DNA of 64,000 nucleotides from an uncultured Flavobacteriaceae bacterium (GTDB taxonomy: Bacteria; Bacteroidota; Bacteroidia; Flavobacteriales; Flavobacteriaceae): NCBI GenBank assembly GCA_947494325.1, contig CANLUS010000002.1:310001-374000 (forward strand), read 5' to 3'. Below are positions 9,029 to 18,541 of the stretch, piece after piece. Below the pieces are notes generated by a model. It saw only the letters and a program-made list of their open reading frames with translations, was not told where the DNA came from and made no database searches. Positions within the stretch are counted from its first letter, which is position 1, and each line of letters opens with the position of its first letter. A program made the position numbers and the translations under genes.

Positions 9029-10744
9029 TTATTTTGAATAGACTACTTTTCTAGTTGAAACACCGTTATCGGACTGAATTTTAAAAAAATAGATACCCTC
9101 CGAAAAGTTTTGTAAGTCAACTGAAGTAGTTAAGTCCGTTAGTTCTTGTGTTTTTACTTTTCGCCCCGAAATATCATAAACAAAAAGTTTATCATCGGTA
9201 TTTAAATTACTCATTTTAACTGTATAATTTCCATTACTGGGATTTGGATAGATGCTGAAATCTGTTGCAGCAATAGTATTCGATGATAAGGTAGATTGAC
9301 CTTCAACAATAGTTATGGTTTTATTAACATCAACGTTATTGAATGTGCTTACCATACCGCTTAGCCAGGTAACCTTCACATAATCTACCACAGTAGCATC
9401 TTTCAAACCGAAAAATTCTGAATTTGAGTTCTGAGCCAAATAAGCTTCACCACATAAGGTATATCTATATTGCTTTTTACCATTGGTAGAAATTTCAATA
9501 ACACTGCCAATACCATCTCGATTACTTGTAGTCCCATTCAGTTTAACTTTGAGCCAATTATTCGTAGTAGTTGTAGTATTTTCCCATAAAAAGTTATTAT
9601 CGGTATCGTTCATAACGATAATATCAGGCAAGCCATCGTTATTTATATCTCCAATGGCGTTTGCATAACTTGTTCTGGTATCATTTTCGAAGCCAATATT
9701 GACCGGAATCTGAAACATACCGTTTCCTTGATTTTCATAAAAAGCTGAAGGTAATGTAACCGAACCATCAAGCATTCCACTTACATAGAGGTCAAGATCA
9801 GTGTCGTTATCAGCATCTAAAAAATTGGCGCCCCAGGCGATACTATAAAAACCTGTACCAACATCATCAGAAATATCAGTAAACGTTCCATCTTGATTAT
9901 TCTTTAACAAATGGTTTCCAGCCTCGGTATTAGTCACATAAATATCAAACCATCCATCACTATTGTAATCTCCAATAGTTGCAGACATGGCATGGGTGCC
10001 CAAACCAGCTCCACTTGACACTGAAACATCCGTAAAGGTATTGTCGCCATTATTTCTATAGAGTCTATTGATGTATTGTAAACGATCACTGATGACATAA
10101 ATATCTTGATCACCATCATTATCATAATCAAAAAAAGAAGAGCAAAAAGGTGTATGCACAGTCTGGCCAATTCCGGAACTAGTGGTAATATCCGTAAAAA
10201 CGCCATTATCGTTTCGATACAGATAGTTAAATTGATTTAAACCAACATTGTCTCTATTACAAATAAAAACATCTAAATCACCATCTGAATCAATATCACC
10301 AAACGAAGCGCCCGTTGTAAAAAGGTCTTCCGTGAACAAACCACAAGAATCTGTGATATCAGTAAAGGTCATATCACCATTGTTCTCATAAAATTTGTTC
10401 ACACCGACGATACTCGTAACAAAAAAATCTTTATCCCCATCATTATCATGATCAACCCAAATGACTTGCTTTGATTGATTGGTATCATTAATTCCTAAAT
10501 CTACTTGCGAAAATGTTCCATTGTTATTCTTAAAAAATAAAACTTCTTCGCCTCCCTTGGTTGAATAGGTGATATCATCCCATCCATCTCCATCAAAATC
10601 ACAAAATGAAACACCACCACCTCCAAAACCACTTTCTCCGTAAGACACTCCAACACCTTTAGCAGTAGCACTATCTTCAAAAGATAATTGCCCTATTGTA
10701 AACAATGGCATAATTAAACATACAGTAAGTAGTAATCTTCTCAT
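9029..10744 (-). CDS. T9SS-secreted FG-GAP/VCBS repeat protein with ASPIC/UnbV domain
   Basis: 571 aa cell-surface or secreted protein. Residues 1-18 are a signal peptide. From about 25 to 385 are FG-GAP/VCBS repeats of the form G-D-x-D-x-D-G-x-D-x-Y/F (for example DIDSDGDLDVFI, DYNSDGWFDIYV, DINNDGLPDIIV). These are calcium-binding beta-propeller blades. Residues about 393-478 match the ASPIC/UnbV domain (WLKVKLNGTTSNRDGIG, GEAYLAQNS). The last 75 residues are a type IX sorting domain (SIYPNPSNGNYTVKM, GIYFFKIQ, RKVVYSK). The ligand is unknown; adhesion or glycan binding is a family-level guess. Confidence 0.92.
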   Translation of the reverse strand: MRRLLLTVCLIMPLFTIGQLSFEDSATAKGVGVSYGESGFGGGGVSFCDFDGDGWDDITYSTKGGEEVLFFKNNNGTFSQVDLGINDTNQSKQVIWVDHDNDGDKDFFVTSIVGVNKFYENNGDMTFTDITDSCGLFTEDLFTTGASFGDIDSDGDLDVFICNRDNVGLNQFNYLYRNDNGVFTDITTSSGIGQTVHTPFCSSFFDYDNDGDQDIYVISDRLQYINRLYRNNGDNTFTDVSVSSGAGLGTHAMSATIGDYNSDGWFDIYVTNTEAGNHLLKNNQDGTFTDISDDVGTGFYSIAWGANFLDADNDTDLDLYVSGMLDGSVTLPSAFYENQGNGMFQIPVNIGFENDTRTSYANAIGDINNDGLPDIIVMNDTDNNFLWENTTTTTNNWLKVKLNGTTSNRDGIGSVIEISTNGKKQYRYTLCGEAYLAQNSNSEFFGLKDATVVDYVKVTWLSGMVSTFNNVDVNKTITIVEGQSTLSSNTIAATDFSIYPNPSNGNYTVKMSNLNTDDKLFVYDISGRKVKTQELTDLTTSVDLQNFSEGIYFFKIQSDNGVSTRKVVYSK

Positions 10745-10763
10745 ATTGATATAGTTGCGCTAG

Positions 10764-10771
10764 CAAAAATA
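10764..10771 (-). promoter_or_regulatory. Candidate -7 box for the FG-GAP gene
   Basis: Minus-strand TATTTTTG, a perfect TAnnTTTG box, 20 nt upstream of the FG-GAP protein ATG in the short gap after glyA. Confidence 0.45.
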
Positions 10772-10780
10772 TAAAATAAT

Positions 10781-12055
10781 TTAAGCATAAAAAAGGTGAC
10801 GTTCACCCATCATGGCATTCACCTTCTGTGCAACAGCCTCTAATGCTGCCTCATTTTCAAAATTTTCAATCACTTCATCTATTAACGAAACGATAGCTTC
10901 CATATCATCTTCTTTCAACCCACGTGTCGTAATTGCCGCAGTACCTACTCGAATTCCAGAAGTGACAAAAGGTGATTTATCGTCAAAAGGCACCATATTT
11001 TTATTTACAGTAATATCTGCTTTTACCAAGGCGTTCTCAGCCTGTTTTCCGTTAATATTCTTATTTCGAAGGTCGATCAACATCATATGATTGTCTGTTC
11101 CTCCAGAAATCAAATGATAATCTCTTTCTACAAAGGCTTTTGCCATTGCTGCTGCATTCTTCTTCACTTGCAGTTGATATTCTAAAAACTCGTCTGTTAA
11201 TGCTTCTCCAAAGGCAATTGCTTTTGCGGCAATAATATGTTCCAATGGGCCGCCTTGATTTCCAGGAAATACAGCCCCATTTAAATAGGACGACATCATT
11301 TTAGGTTTACCACTTTTCAAGGTTACGCCCCAAGGGTTTTCGAAATCTTTCCCCATCATAATCATACCACCTCTTGGACCTCTTAACGTTTTATGTGTTG
11401 TTGTTGTTACTACGTGACAATGCGGCATTGGATCGTTTAAAATACCCTTCGCTATCAATCCGGCAGGATGCGAAATATCTGCCAACAAAAAAGCACCAAC
11501 ACTATCAGCAATTTCTCTAAATCGCTTAAAATCGATATCTCTCGAATACGCCGAAGCACCTGCAATGATCAATTTTGGTTGCTCCTTCTCAGCAGTCTCT
11601 TGAATTTTATCATAATTCAATACTCCTGTTTCTTTTTCAACACCATAAAAGGAAGTTTCATATAAAGTACCAGAAAAATTGACTGGCGAGCCATGTGTTA
11701 AATGTCCACCATGTGACAAATCAAAACCTAAAATTTTATCTCCTGGTTTGATCAGCGCAAAAAACACGGCAGTATTTGCTTGAGAACCAGAATGTGGTTG
11801 CACGTTCACATACTCCGCACCAAATAACGTTTTGGCTCTATCAATGGCTAATTGTTCTACTTCATCAACAACTTCACAGCCTCCATAATAACGTTTTCCT
11901 GGATATCCCTCAGCATATTTATTAGTCAGCACAGAACCAGCTGCTTCCATCACCTGTTCACTAACAAAATTCTCTGAAGCTATTAATTCTAAACCGTTTA
12001 ATTGTCTTTCTTTTTCTTCCTCAATAAGGTCAAAAATCTGTTGATCACGTTGCAT
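10781..12055 (-). CDS. glyA: Serine hydroxymethyltransferase
   Basis: Interconverts serine plus THF and glycine plus 5,10-methylene-THF in the cytoplasm; PLP-dependent. Start chosen at 12055 ([14 protein letters not shown]) gives 424 aa, normal for GlyA. The frame runs 33 codons further upstream, but that part has no family similarity and crosses the -7 box. Blocks seen: [37 protein letters not shown], the PLP lysine in [14 protein letters not shown], and [11 protein letters not shown]. Monocistronic and divergent from fahA. Confidence 0.97.
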   Translation of the reverse strand: MQRDQQIFDLIEEEKERQLNGLELIASENFVSEQVMEAAGSVLTNKYAEGYPGKRYYGGCEVVDEVEQLAIDRAKTLFGAEYVNVQPHSGSQANTAVFFALIKPGDKILGFDLSHGGHLTHGSPVNFSGTLYETSFYGVEKETGVLNYDKIQETAEKEQPKLIIAGASAYSRDIDFKRFREIADSVGAFLLADISHPAGLIAKGILNDPMPHCHVVTTTTHKTLRGPRGGMIMMGKDFENPWGVTLKSGKPKMMSSYLNGAVFPGNQGGPLEHIIAAKAIAFGEALTDEFLEYQLQVKKNAAAMAKAFVERDYHLISGGTDNHMMLIDLRNKNINGKQAENALVKADITVNKNMVPFDDKSPFVTSGIRVGTAAITTRGLKEDDMEAIVSLIDEVIENFENEAALEAVAQKVNAMMGERHLFYA

Positions 12056-12091
12056 TGTTAAATTTTCTTTTAAGATTGATAATAATGCCAT

Positions 12092-12099
12092 CAAAAATA
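12092..12099 (-). promoter_or_regulatory. Candidate -7 box for glyA
   Basis: Minus-strand TATTTTTG, 36 nt upstream of the chosen glyA ATG. Its position inside the possible 33-codon 5' extension argues against the longer start. A TTTG lies 14 nt further upstream, shorter than the usual spacing. Confidence 0.45.
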
Positions 12100-12131
12100 C
12101 TAATTTCATTTCGCAAATACATAGAAAGATG

Positions 12132-12139
12132 TATTTTTG
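12132..12139 (+). promoter_or_regulatory. Candidate -7 box for fahA
   Basis: TATTTTTG, a perfect TAnnTTTG match, 17 nt before the fahA ATG. Together with the minus-strand box at 12092-12099 it forms a compact divergent glyA/fahA promoter region of about 100 nt. Confidence 0.45.
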
Positions 12140-12156
12140 AAACAAAAAAGACATAA

Positions 12157-13437
12157 ATGTTAATAACTGCTAATAATACAAATAGAAAATCTTGGTTGAA
12201 CGTTGATAAAGGCTCTGATTTTCCTATACAGAACATTCCTTTCGGAGTTTTCTTAACGCGAGATGATATCATTACAATTGGTACCAGAATTGGGGATTAT
12301 GCCATAGATTTGGGTGCTATGCATCAACTAGGGTATTTTAATGAAATTCCGTTAACTGATGACATTTTTTTGCAAGATTCTTTGAATGATTTTATTGCCG
12401 ATGGTAGAAAAACCTGGCGACTTGTTAGAAATAGAATTGCAGAAGTTTTTGATACAACCAATGGTGAATTACGCGACAATGCTGTTCATAAAGACAAAAT
12501 AATTTTTAGAATGGAAGAAGTAGAAATGCAGCTTCCTGTTGAAATTGGTGATTATACTGATTTTTATGCTAGTAAAGAACATGCCACCAACGTTGGCACA
12601 TTATTTCGCGGAGCAGATAATGCTCTCATGCCAAACTGGTTACATGTACCTATTGGATATCATGGTAGAAGTTCATCAATTGTACCTTCAGGTACCCCTA
12701 TAAGAAGACCTCTTGGTCAATCACGACCTGCCGAAGGTGAATCAACTCCTGGTTTCGGACCTTCGAAATTACTCGATTTTGAATTAGAAATGGCATTTAT
12801 AACGACCGACGCTAACAAAATGGGTAAACGAATAAAAATTGAAGAGGCGGAAGAATATATTTTCGGCATTGTATTATTCAATGACTGGAGTGCTAGAGAC
12901 ATCCAAGCATGGGAATATCAACCTTTAGGTCCGTTTTTAGGCAAAAATTTTGCGTCCACTATTTCTCCATGGATTGTAACTTTGGATGCCTTAGAGCCTT
13001 TTAGGGTAACGAATCCTTCACAGGAACCAACACCACTGCCCTATTTACAATTGGAAGGGAAAAATAGTTTTGACATCAATTTACAAGTTGGAATCAAACC
13101 AAAAGGGTCTAAAGAAACTATCGTTGCAAATTCAAACTTTAAATATATGTATTGGACCATGGCTCAGCAACTTGCGCATCATACGGTTAACGGTTGCAAT
13201 GTTAGAGCGGGTGATATGATGGGTTCAGGGACCATTTCTGGACCAACACCTGACAGCTACGGATCTATGCTAGAACTAACTTGGCGAGGCGCCAATCCTA
13301 TAAAAATGGATGATGGCACTGAACGCAAATTTATCAATGACAAGGACACTGTAATCATGCGTGCATACAGTGAAAATGAGGAGGTGCGTATAGGTTTTGG
13401 TGAATGTGTTGGAAAAATAAAACCGACGAAAGAATAA
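12157..13437 (+). CDS. fahA: Fumarylacetoacetase
   Basis: Hydrolyses fumarylacetoacetate to fumarate and acetoacetate, the last step of phenylalanine/tyrosine catabolism through homogentisate. 426 aa, the usual length. The N-terminal FAH_N domain runs to about 115 ([13 protein letters not shown]). The catalytic domain follows, with [24 protein letters not shown], the metal-ligand region [10 protein letters not shown], and [20 protein letters not shown] with [13 protein letters not shown]. The other pathway genes are absent from the window. A long hairpin after the stop probably terminates it. The acetyl-CoA acetyltransferase at 43176 could process acetoacetate-derived units, but they are not linked. 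Confidence 0.96.
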   Translation: MLITANNTNRKSWLNVDKGSDFPIQNIPFGVFLTRDDIITIGTRIGDYAIDLGAMHQLGYFNEIPLTDDIFLQDSLNDFIADGRKTWRLVRNRIAEVFDTTNGELRDNAVHKDKIIFRMEEVEMQLPVEIGDYTDFYASKEHATNVGTLFRGADNALMPNWLHVPIGYHGRSSSIVPSGTPIRRPLGQSRPAEGESTPGFGPSKLLDFELEMAFITTDANKMGKRIKIEEAEEYIFGIVLFNDWSARDIQAWEYQPLGPFLGKNFASTISPWIVTLDALEPFRVTNPSQEPTPLPYLQLEGKNSFDINLQVGIKPKGSKETIVANSNFKYMYWTMAQQLAHHTVNGCNVRAGDMMGSGTISGPTPDSYGSMLELTWRGANPIKMDDGTERKFINDKDTVIMRAYSENEEVRIGFGECVGKIKPTKE

Positions 13438-13460
13438 CTAACAACCTTCTATTAAATATG

Positions 13461-13510
13461 GCCTAATCCTATTAGAAACTTTGAATTCTAATAGAATTAG
13501 GCTATTTTAG
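13461..13510 (+). terminator. Hairpin terminator after fahA
   Basis: Inverted repeat with 17-nt arms (13461-13477 and 13486-13502, one mismatch) and an 8-nt loop, followed by a short T-rich run. It lies between fahA and the downstream lipoprotein gene. The arms are unusually long; the T tract is weak. Confidence 0.6.
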
Positions 13511-13540
13511 TATGACCAAAAACCAACTAAAAATCTCACA

Positions 13541-14713
13541 ATGAAAAAGTTATTTGTCGCTCTAATTCTTTTATCACTATGCATTGCATGTGGTGGAACC
13601 CAGAAAGCAACCAATCTTATCTCTAGTGGTAATTATGAGAATGCTTTTGCAGTCTCAATTGAAAAATTAACCAAGGATAAAAATAGCAAATCAAGTCAAA
13701 AACATGTCCCTATTTTAAAGGAAGCTTATACTAAAGCTGCCGCGAATGATCTACAAACCATTGAGAATCTCAAAAACATTAATACCTCAGAATCTCTAAA
13801 AAAAATATATGGTACCTATTTGAATCTTGACCTTCGACAAGATGAAGTAAGTGTATTGCAACCTCTATATTTCGAAGGAAGTGAAGTCCAATTTGATTAT
13901 AAAGATTACGCAAAAGATATAGCTAATGCTAAGAATAATTATTCTTCAAAATTGTATTCAGAAGCTACGCAGAAAATGAAAGGAGATAAGCTTGCAGCTC
14001 GTGATGCCTATAAATTATTTGAAGAGTTAATATATGTAAATCCGACATACAAAAATAATTTAACTCAACTAAGTCAAAATGCTAAAAACAAAGGGAGTAG
14101 CTTTGTTTTAGTAACACTTCAAAATAAGGTAAACACAATTTCAAATGATAGTATTAGAAGTGTTAACCAAATCAATTCAGGTAATTTTGATAATCAATGG
14201 ATTATTTATCATGATAAAAAAGAGTCTAAAACTACTTATGATTATCAAGTAGATATTGTTCTTAATTCCTTGCAATTTCAACCAGAAAAAACGGAACAAC
14301 AAACGGTACCTCAAGAAGCAAAAATTCAAGACGGATGGCAATATCAATTAGATGCAAATGGTAATGTTGTTAAAGACGACAAAGGTAATGATGTGAAAGT
14401 TGCAAAATACAAAGTAGTGCGCGCTGAGGTTTCTCTTTATCAACAAAATAAAGCTTCAAAATTAGATGGTACCATTTTAATAAAAAACAGAAAAACAGGT
14501 GCTACAGTTTCTTCAACACCAATATTTGGAGAGGCTAAGTTTCAACATCTATATGGAAAATTTAGAGGAGATCAACGCGCCATTGAACAAAAGTATTATG
14601 ACGCATTAAAATCGAAAGCACTGCTCTACCCTAAAGATTATGAGTTTATAAAGTATTCGGTTCTGAATTTTAAGCAAAAAGTCACCAATTTATTAGCGAA
14701 CCAGCAATTCTAA
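13541..14713 (+). CDS. Uncharacterised lipoprotein, paralogue A flanking the MoxR locus
   Basis: 390 aa. A lipoprotein signal ends at Cys17 (LSLCIAC). The early part (SSGNYENAFAVSIEKL) looks like a TPR-type helical hairpin and the middle is helical and charged. A conserved C-terminal region contains DANGNVVKDDKGNDVK, KNRKTGATVSSTPI and KFRGDQRAIEQK. I do not recognise a named family. A second gene at 21446-22651 encodes a clear paralogue with the same order of blocks. The two copies bracket the MoxR/DUF58 cluster on the same strand, which suggests the lipoproteins belong to or were duplicated with that locus. Function unknown. Confidence 0.85.
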   Translation: MKKLFVALILLSLCIACGGTQKATNLISSGNYENAFAVSIEKLTKDKNSKSSQKHVPILKEAYTKAAANDLQTIENLKNINTSESLKKIYGTYLNLDLRQDEVSVLQPLYFEGSEVQFDYKDYAKDIANAKNNYSSKLYSEATQKMKGDKLAARDAYKLFEELIYVNPTYKNNLTQLSQNAKNKGSSFVLVTLQNKVNTISNDSIRSVNQINSGNFDNQWIIYHDKKESKTTYDYQVDIVLNSLQFQPEKTEQQTVPQEAKIQDGWQYQLDANGNVVKDDKGNDVKVAKYKVVRAEVSLYQQNKASKLDGTILIKNRKTGATVSSTPIFGEAKFQHLYGKFRGDQRAIEQKYYDALKSKALLYPKDYEFIKYSVLNFKQKVTNLLANQQF

Positions 14714-14734
14714 ACAAAAAGCATTAGCTCATAC

Positions 14735-15547
14735 TCACATATTTTGAGTGTAATAATTATAGTCTTTAAGAATTGTATCAATAAAATCTTTAGCACTATT
14801 TTCTTTGGCTTTTATTCCTGTTACGTCTTCAATTTTAATTTTGAGCTTTAATAGTGTCTTATGATTATTCGTTGAGGCAGCTACTTTAAAAGTTTCTTTA
14901 ATAATTCTGGCGTCATTATCTGATAGTTTTATGACATTTGGATATGTAGGAACATAATCTTCTGAAATATTCTCAAGAATTGTATGAGAAAACATTGTTT
15001 TATCTCGAAGAGAAACAATAATCGTATTCGCTGGAATGTCTCCAATTCTTTGATTGTTTTTGGTTAGTAGAATACTCACAAAACCAACAAATTTGCCTAA
15101 TAATAAAACGGCATAAATTAACCCAACATTATTCATCAAATTCAAAGAGGACAGATAAACAAAAACTAAAATAAATAAGTTAAAGTCAACAATCCTCAAA
15201 AACCATCTCATGGTAAAATCTACCGCAGAAGGTTTAAAACCATCTATATTTATAACACGAATTTTAAGTAATTTCTTGCCAATGGTTTGACCATTCATGA
15301 GGATTTCTAAATACAGTGAATAAAATGTAAGAGGTAATAACACTAAAACATCAATGGCTCTAAGAGACCAGTAATCTCCACCTACAGCTTCATTAAAAAC
15401 GGAGAACTTAAAAAATGAAATCATCATATAGATATAGGCAAACTTTATAACATTATCGATTATAAAAGCAGCCAATCTTTGACCTACATTGGCCAGTTCA
15501 AAATTTATATTAACATTTTGTGTAGTATTTATTTGGAGTGTTTTCAT
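14735..15547 (-). CDS. RDD-family membrane protein
   Basis: 270 aa integral membrane protein. The RDD signature is near the N-terminus (NVGQRLAAFIIDNVIKFAY), with transmembrane segments at about 30-50, 65-85, 120-140 and 145-165. The block GQTIGKKLLKIRVINIDG is typical of the family. The soluble C-terminal tail of about 100 residues is charged. RDD proteins have been linked to ion transport in a few cases, but most are uncharacterised. It is divergent from the SpoIIM gene with only 22 nt between starts, a common arrangement of this cluster in Bacteroidetes. Confidence 0.88.
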   Translation of the reverse strand: MKTLQINTTQNVNINFELANVGQRLAAFIIDNVIKFAYIYMMISFFKFSVFNEAVGGDYWSLRAIDVLVLLPLTFYSLYLEILMNGQTIGKKLLKIRVINIDGFKPSAVDFTMRWFLRIVDFNLFILVFVYLSSLNLMNNVGLIYAVLLLGKFVGFVSILLTKNNQRIGDIPANTIIVSLRDKTMFSHTILENISEDYVPTYPNVIKLSDNDARIIKETFKVAASTNNHKTLLKLKIKIEDVTGIKAKENSAKDFIDTILKDYNYYTQNM

Positions 15548-15569
15548 TCATTAACTACATTAGCTCTAT

Positions 15570-16535
15570 ATGAGAGAGATTGCATTTATCAAGCAAAATA
15601 AAGAAAAATGGTTGGAATTTGAGAATGTTCGATCAAATAATGAAAAAAAATCTCCAGATGAAATTGCTGACCTCCACATAAAAATAATGAATGACTTGGC
15701 CTATGCACAATCATTCTATCCGAAAAGCAAGGTTGTTGACTATTTAAATAAACTAGCCAAATCGAGTTTTAGTAATGTATATCATTCAAAAAGACAGCAA
15801 AAAAATTCCATACTCTATTTTTTCTTTGATACCGTACCTTTAATGGTATATAAACATCGTAAATTTATATACCTATCTTTTATTTTTTTTGCAATATGTT
15901 TTACTGTTGGATTAATCTCTACTTTTAATGACGAAACCTTTGCACGCCAGATTTTGGGTAATGATTATATCGATGAAACGTTAGAAAATATTGAAAGTGG
16001 TGACGCACTGGCCATCTACAAAGGCGGAAGTAATTGGGGTAGTTTTATTGGCATACTTGATAACAATATTCGTGTTGGGTTAAACATGTTTCTATCTGGC
16101 CTTTTTATTGGTATTGGAACTGGATTTTATATTATATATAACGGAATTATGGTGGCGGTTTTTCAAGCATTCTTCTACCAGCAAAATACGTTATTTGATA
16201 GTTTAAAAGGTATTTGGATACATGGAGTCTATGAGATTTTTGCAATGATTATTGAAGCTGCCGCTGGATATATTATCGGTGCAAGCATATTGTTTCCGAA
16301 GTCATTAAAACGTCTGCAATCGTTTAAAATAGGATTAAGAGAGGCATTCATTATTTTCTTGAGTACCATACCTTTTACCATCACCGCAGCTTTTTTAGAG
16401 GGTTATGTGACTCGTTTTTCTAATTCGATGCCAACAATCGTTTGCTTTGCAATCATATTTTTTTGTTTGATTACCATTAGCTATTATTATTTGATCTTTC
16501 CGTTTAAAGTAGCATCAAAACATGCAATCCGTTAA
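15570..16535 (+). CDS. SpoIIM-like integral membrane protein
   Basis: 321 aa. The N-terminal about 90 residues are cytosolic and charged (MREIAFIKQNKEKWLEFENV), followed by six or so hydrophobic segments. Family blocks include NNIRVGLNMFLSGLFIGIGT and GIWIHGVYEIFAMIIEAAAGYIIG around residues 170-245. It is homologous to stage II sporulation protein M, but this lineage does not sporulate, so the name is historical. The stop overlaps the next start (gene end 16535, next start 16535), which suggests translational coupling with the DUF4129 gene. Confidence 0.88.
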   Translation: MREIAFIKQNKEKWLEFENVRSNNEKKSPDEIADLHIKIMNDLAYAQSFYPKSKVVDYLNKLAKSSFSNVYHSKRQQKNSILYFFFDTVPLMVYKHRKFIYLSFIFFAICFTVGLISTFNDETFARQILGNDYIDETLENIESGDALAIYKGGSNWGSFIGILDNNIRVGLNMFLSGLFIGIGTGFYIIYNGIMVAVFQAFFYQQNTLFDSLKGIWIHGVYEIFAMIIEAAAGYIIGASILFPKSLKRLQSFKIGLREAFIIFLSTIPFTITAAFLEGYVTRFSNSMPTIVCFAIIFFCLITISYYYLIFPFKVASKHAIR

Positions 16536-17296
16536 TGAAAAGGCATCTACTCTTCTTTTTTGTATTCCTCTTTTCATATACGTATGCTCAAAACGTTGAA
16601 AACTTAGAACTTGAACCTTTCGCTGATTACCTTGACGATGACTATGAAGATCTATCAATTCTGAATGATACGCTGACTTATTCTAAATCTACAAAAATAA
16701 GTAAGAAAAGAACATTTGATAGTGACTTAAAGACTGAATATAGCGGTAAAGAATTTGAATATATTGACAATTTAAAAAAAGAAAAGAAAAGCGAAAAAAC
16801 GAATTCAGAAATTGATACGGCTAGTGCTGACTTATTTATTGGCTTCATGAAAAACGTTTTTCCCTATTTAATTGGAATCATAGTCGTACTTATAATACTG
16901 AAAACCTTTTTGAACGTAGAATCTAATTTTTGGAAGTTTGGAAGGCAATCAAAAAAAATAGGAGAAACATTACTTCACGAGGATCATGAAAACATAGATG
17001 AAACAGATTTTGATAAATTGTTAAACAACGCGATTCAGAATGGAAATTACAGATTAGCAACACGATATTACTATTTGTCTTCGCTAAAAAAATTATCGCA
17101 AAAAGAGCTTATTACTTATGACAAAGATAAAACCAATACCGAATATCAGTTTGAATTGAAAAATAAAGATCTGCGTATGAAATTCTCTTACTTAGCTTAT
17201 ATCTATGATTATGTTTGGTACGGAGAATTCCCAGTAGATAAAAGTAAGTTTACGCTTATTGAAAGTAAATACAAATCGTTTATACAAGTTATTTAA
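16535..17296 (+). CDS. DUF4129-type membrane protein
   Basis: 253 aa. A signal peptide (LLFFFVFLFSYTYAQ) is followed by about 85 acidic periplasmic residues, one transmembrane helix at about 108-127 (FPYLIGIIVVLIILKTFL), and a cytosolic domain. That domain has NYRLATRYYYLSSLKKLSQKEL and a C-terminal YDYVWYGEFPVD, the hallmarks of DUF4129. In other phyla DUF4129 is fused to transglutaminase-like membrane proteins next to MoxR/DUF58. It starts on the last base of the SpoIIM stop codon and is followed immediately by the DUF4350 gene. Confidence 0.85.
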   Translation: MKRHLLFFFVFLFSYTYAQNVENLELEPFADYLDDDYEDLSILNDTLTYSKSTKISKKRTFDSDLKTEYSGKEFEYIDNLKKEKKSEKTNSEIDTASADLFIGFMKNVFPYLIGIIVVLIILKTFLNVESNFWKFGRQSKKIGETLLHEDHENIDETDFDKLLNNAIQNGNYRLATRYYYLSSLKKLSQKELITYDKDKTNTEYQFELKNKDLRMKFSYLAYIYDYVWYGEFPVDKSKFTLIESKYKSFIQVI

Positions 17297-18541
17297 TTGA
17301 GATATTCTACAGTAAAAATATATGCTCTAGCGCTTTTTAGCTTACTCCTGTTCGCGCAATGTCAACCTACAAATTGGCATGAAAATTATCGCGAAAAAGA
17401 GAAAAGCCCATTTGGCACACATATAATTTTCAATGAGTCTGAAAACTTATTTAATACTTCTGAAAAAGAAGTACTCAAACAAAATATATTAGACTATCTC
17501 ATTGTTAATTATCAGCAAGAAGAAGCTGATTTTGGAAATTATATTTGCATCAAATTTGCCGCAAATAAACTTAGTGAATCGGGTATTAACGAATTATTGC
17601 GTTTTGTTTATAAAGGAAATGATGCTTTTATTTCTCTTAATTATTTCAGTCAAGAATTACAGAATCTATTAGATTTTTCTACTGAAAACTTAGATGAAAA
17701 AGTATTTTCTCCTGTAAATTTAAAAGAGTTTGGTGGCGATTTGAGTCTGAATAATACAGATTTTAAGCAACATAATTTTTCATTTGACCGAAATTTACGT
17801 AGACATTATTTCACCTCTTTCAACGAAGATAAAACGATTGTATTAGGAACTCAAGAAATAAGTGCCTCTATCAATGAGCCCAACTTTATTAAAATTTATC
17901 ATGGGAAAGGCGCTATTTATTTGCATACACAGCCTATTGCTTTTACTAACTATTATCTGCTGGATAAAGAAAACTATAAATACGCGGAAAACGTACTATC
18001 GTATTTACCAGACAGAAAAATACTCTGGGATCCACAAATAAAACATGCCGATTATTCACCTAAAGATTCTTCGGACGATCGAGAATCCGTTTTTAAGTTT
18101 TTTATGCAAAACCCTTCTTTAAAATGGTCATTATATGTTTTCCTTTTCGGATTATTATTATTTATGGCTTTTAATGCGCGAAGAAAGCAACGCCCAATAC
18201 CCATTATTGACGAATTAAAAAATTCGTCTGTTGAGTTCACACATACAATTGCGAATTTATATCTAAAAGAGAATGACCATAAAAATACAATTGATAAAAA
18301 AATTCTTTATTTTCTAGAAAAAATTAGACGCCGGTATCTTATCGAAACCTCCAATTTAAATAAAGACTTTATAAAAAAATTAGCATCAAAATCAGGGAAT
18401 ACTTTTGAAAGAACCAATTATTTGATCAATACAATTATTGCATTAAATAAAAAGTCTATAGGTACCAAAGATGAGCTTTATCGACTAAACAAATTAATAG
18501 AAAATTTTTTCAACTCAAACAACCATGGAAGAAACGACTAA
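17297..18541 (+). CDS. DUF4350-type membrane protein (TTG start)
   Basis: 414 aa from a TTG codon directly abutting the preceding stop; no in-frame ATG exists until well inside the conserved region, so TTG is the best start. Residues 1-22 are a signal sequence ending near Cys22. The periplasmic part begins NWHENYREKEKSPFG, the typical DUF4350 opening, and contains a GATase-like fold region (HGKGAIYLHTQPIAFTNYYLL). A transmembrane helix lies at about 275-292 (WSLYVFLFGLLLFMAF). The cytosolic tail is helical and basic. It overlaps the MoxR gene by 17 nt. Confidence 0.84.
   Translation: MRYSTVKIYALALFSLLLFAQCQPTNWHENYREKEKSPFGTHIIFNESENLFNTSEKEVLKQNILDYLIVNYQQEEADFGNYICIKFAANKLSESGINELLRFVYKGNDAFISLNYFSQELQNLLDFSTENLDEKVFSPVNLKEFGGDLSLNNTDFKQHNFSFDRNLRRHYFTSFNEDKTIVLGTQEISASINEPNFIKIYHGKGAIYLHTQPIAFTNYYLLDKENYKYAENVLSYLPDRKILWDPQIKHADYSPKDSSDDRESVFKFFMQNPSLKWSLYVFLFGLLLFMAFNARRKQRPIPIIDELKNSSVEFTHTIANLYLKENDHKNTIDKKILYFLEKIRRRYLIETSNLNKDFIKKLASKSGNTFERTNYLINTIIALNKKSIGTKDELYRLNKLIENFFNSNNHGRND

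Noticed and set aside
10781-12154. A longer glyA with 33 extra N-terminal codons
   Set aside because: The extra sequence has no family similarity and overlaps the -7 box at 12092-12099; the internal Met at 12055 fits GlyA length.
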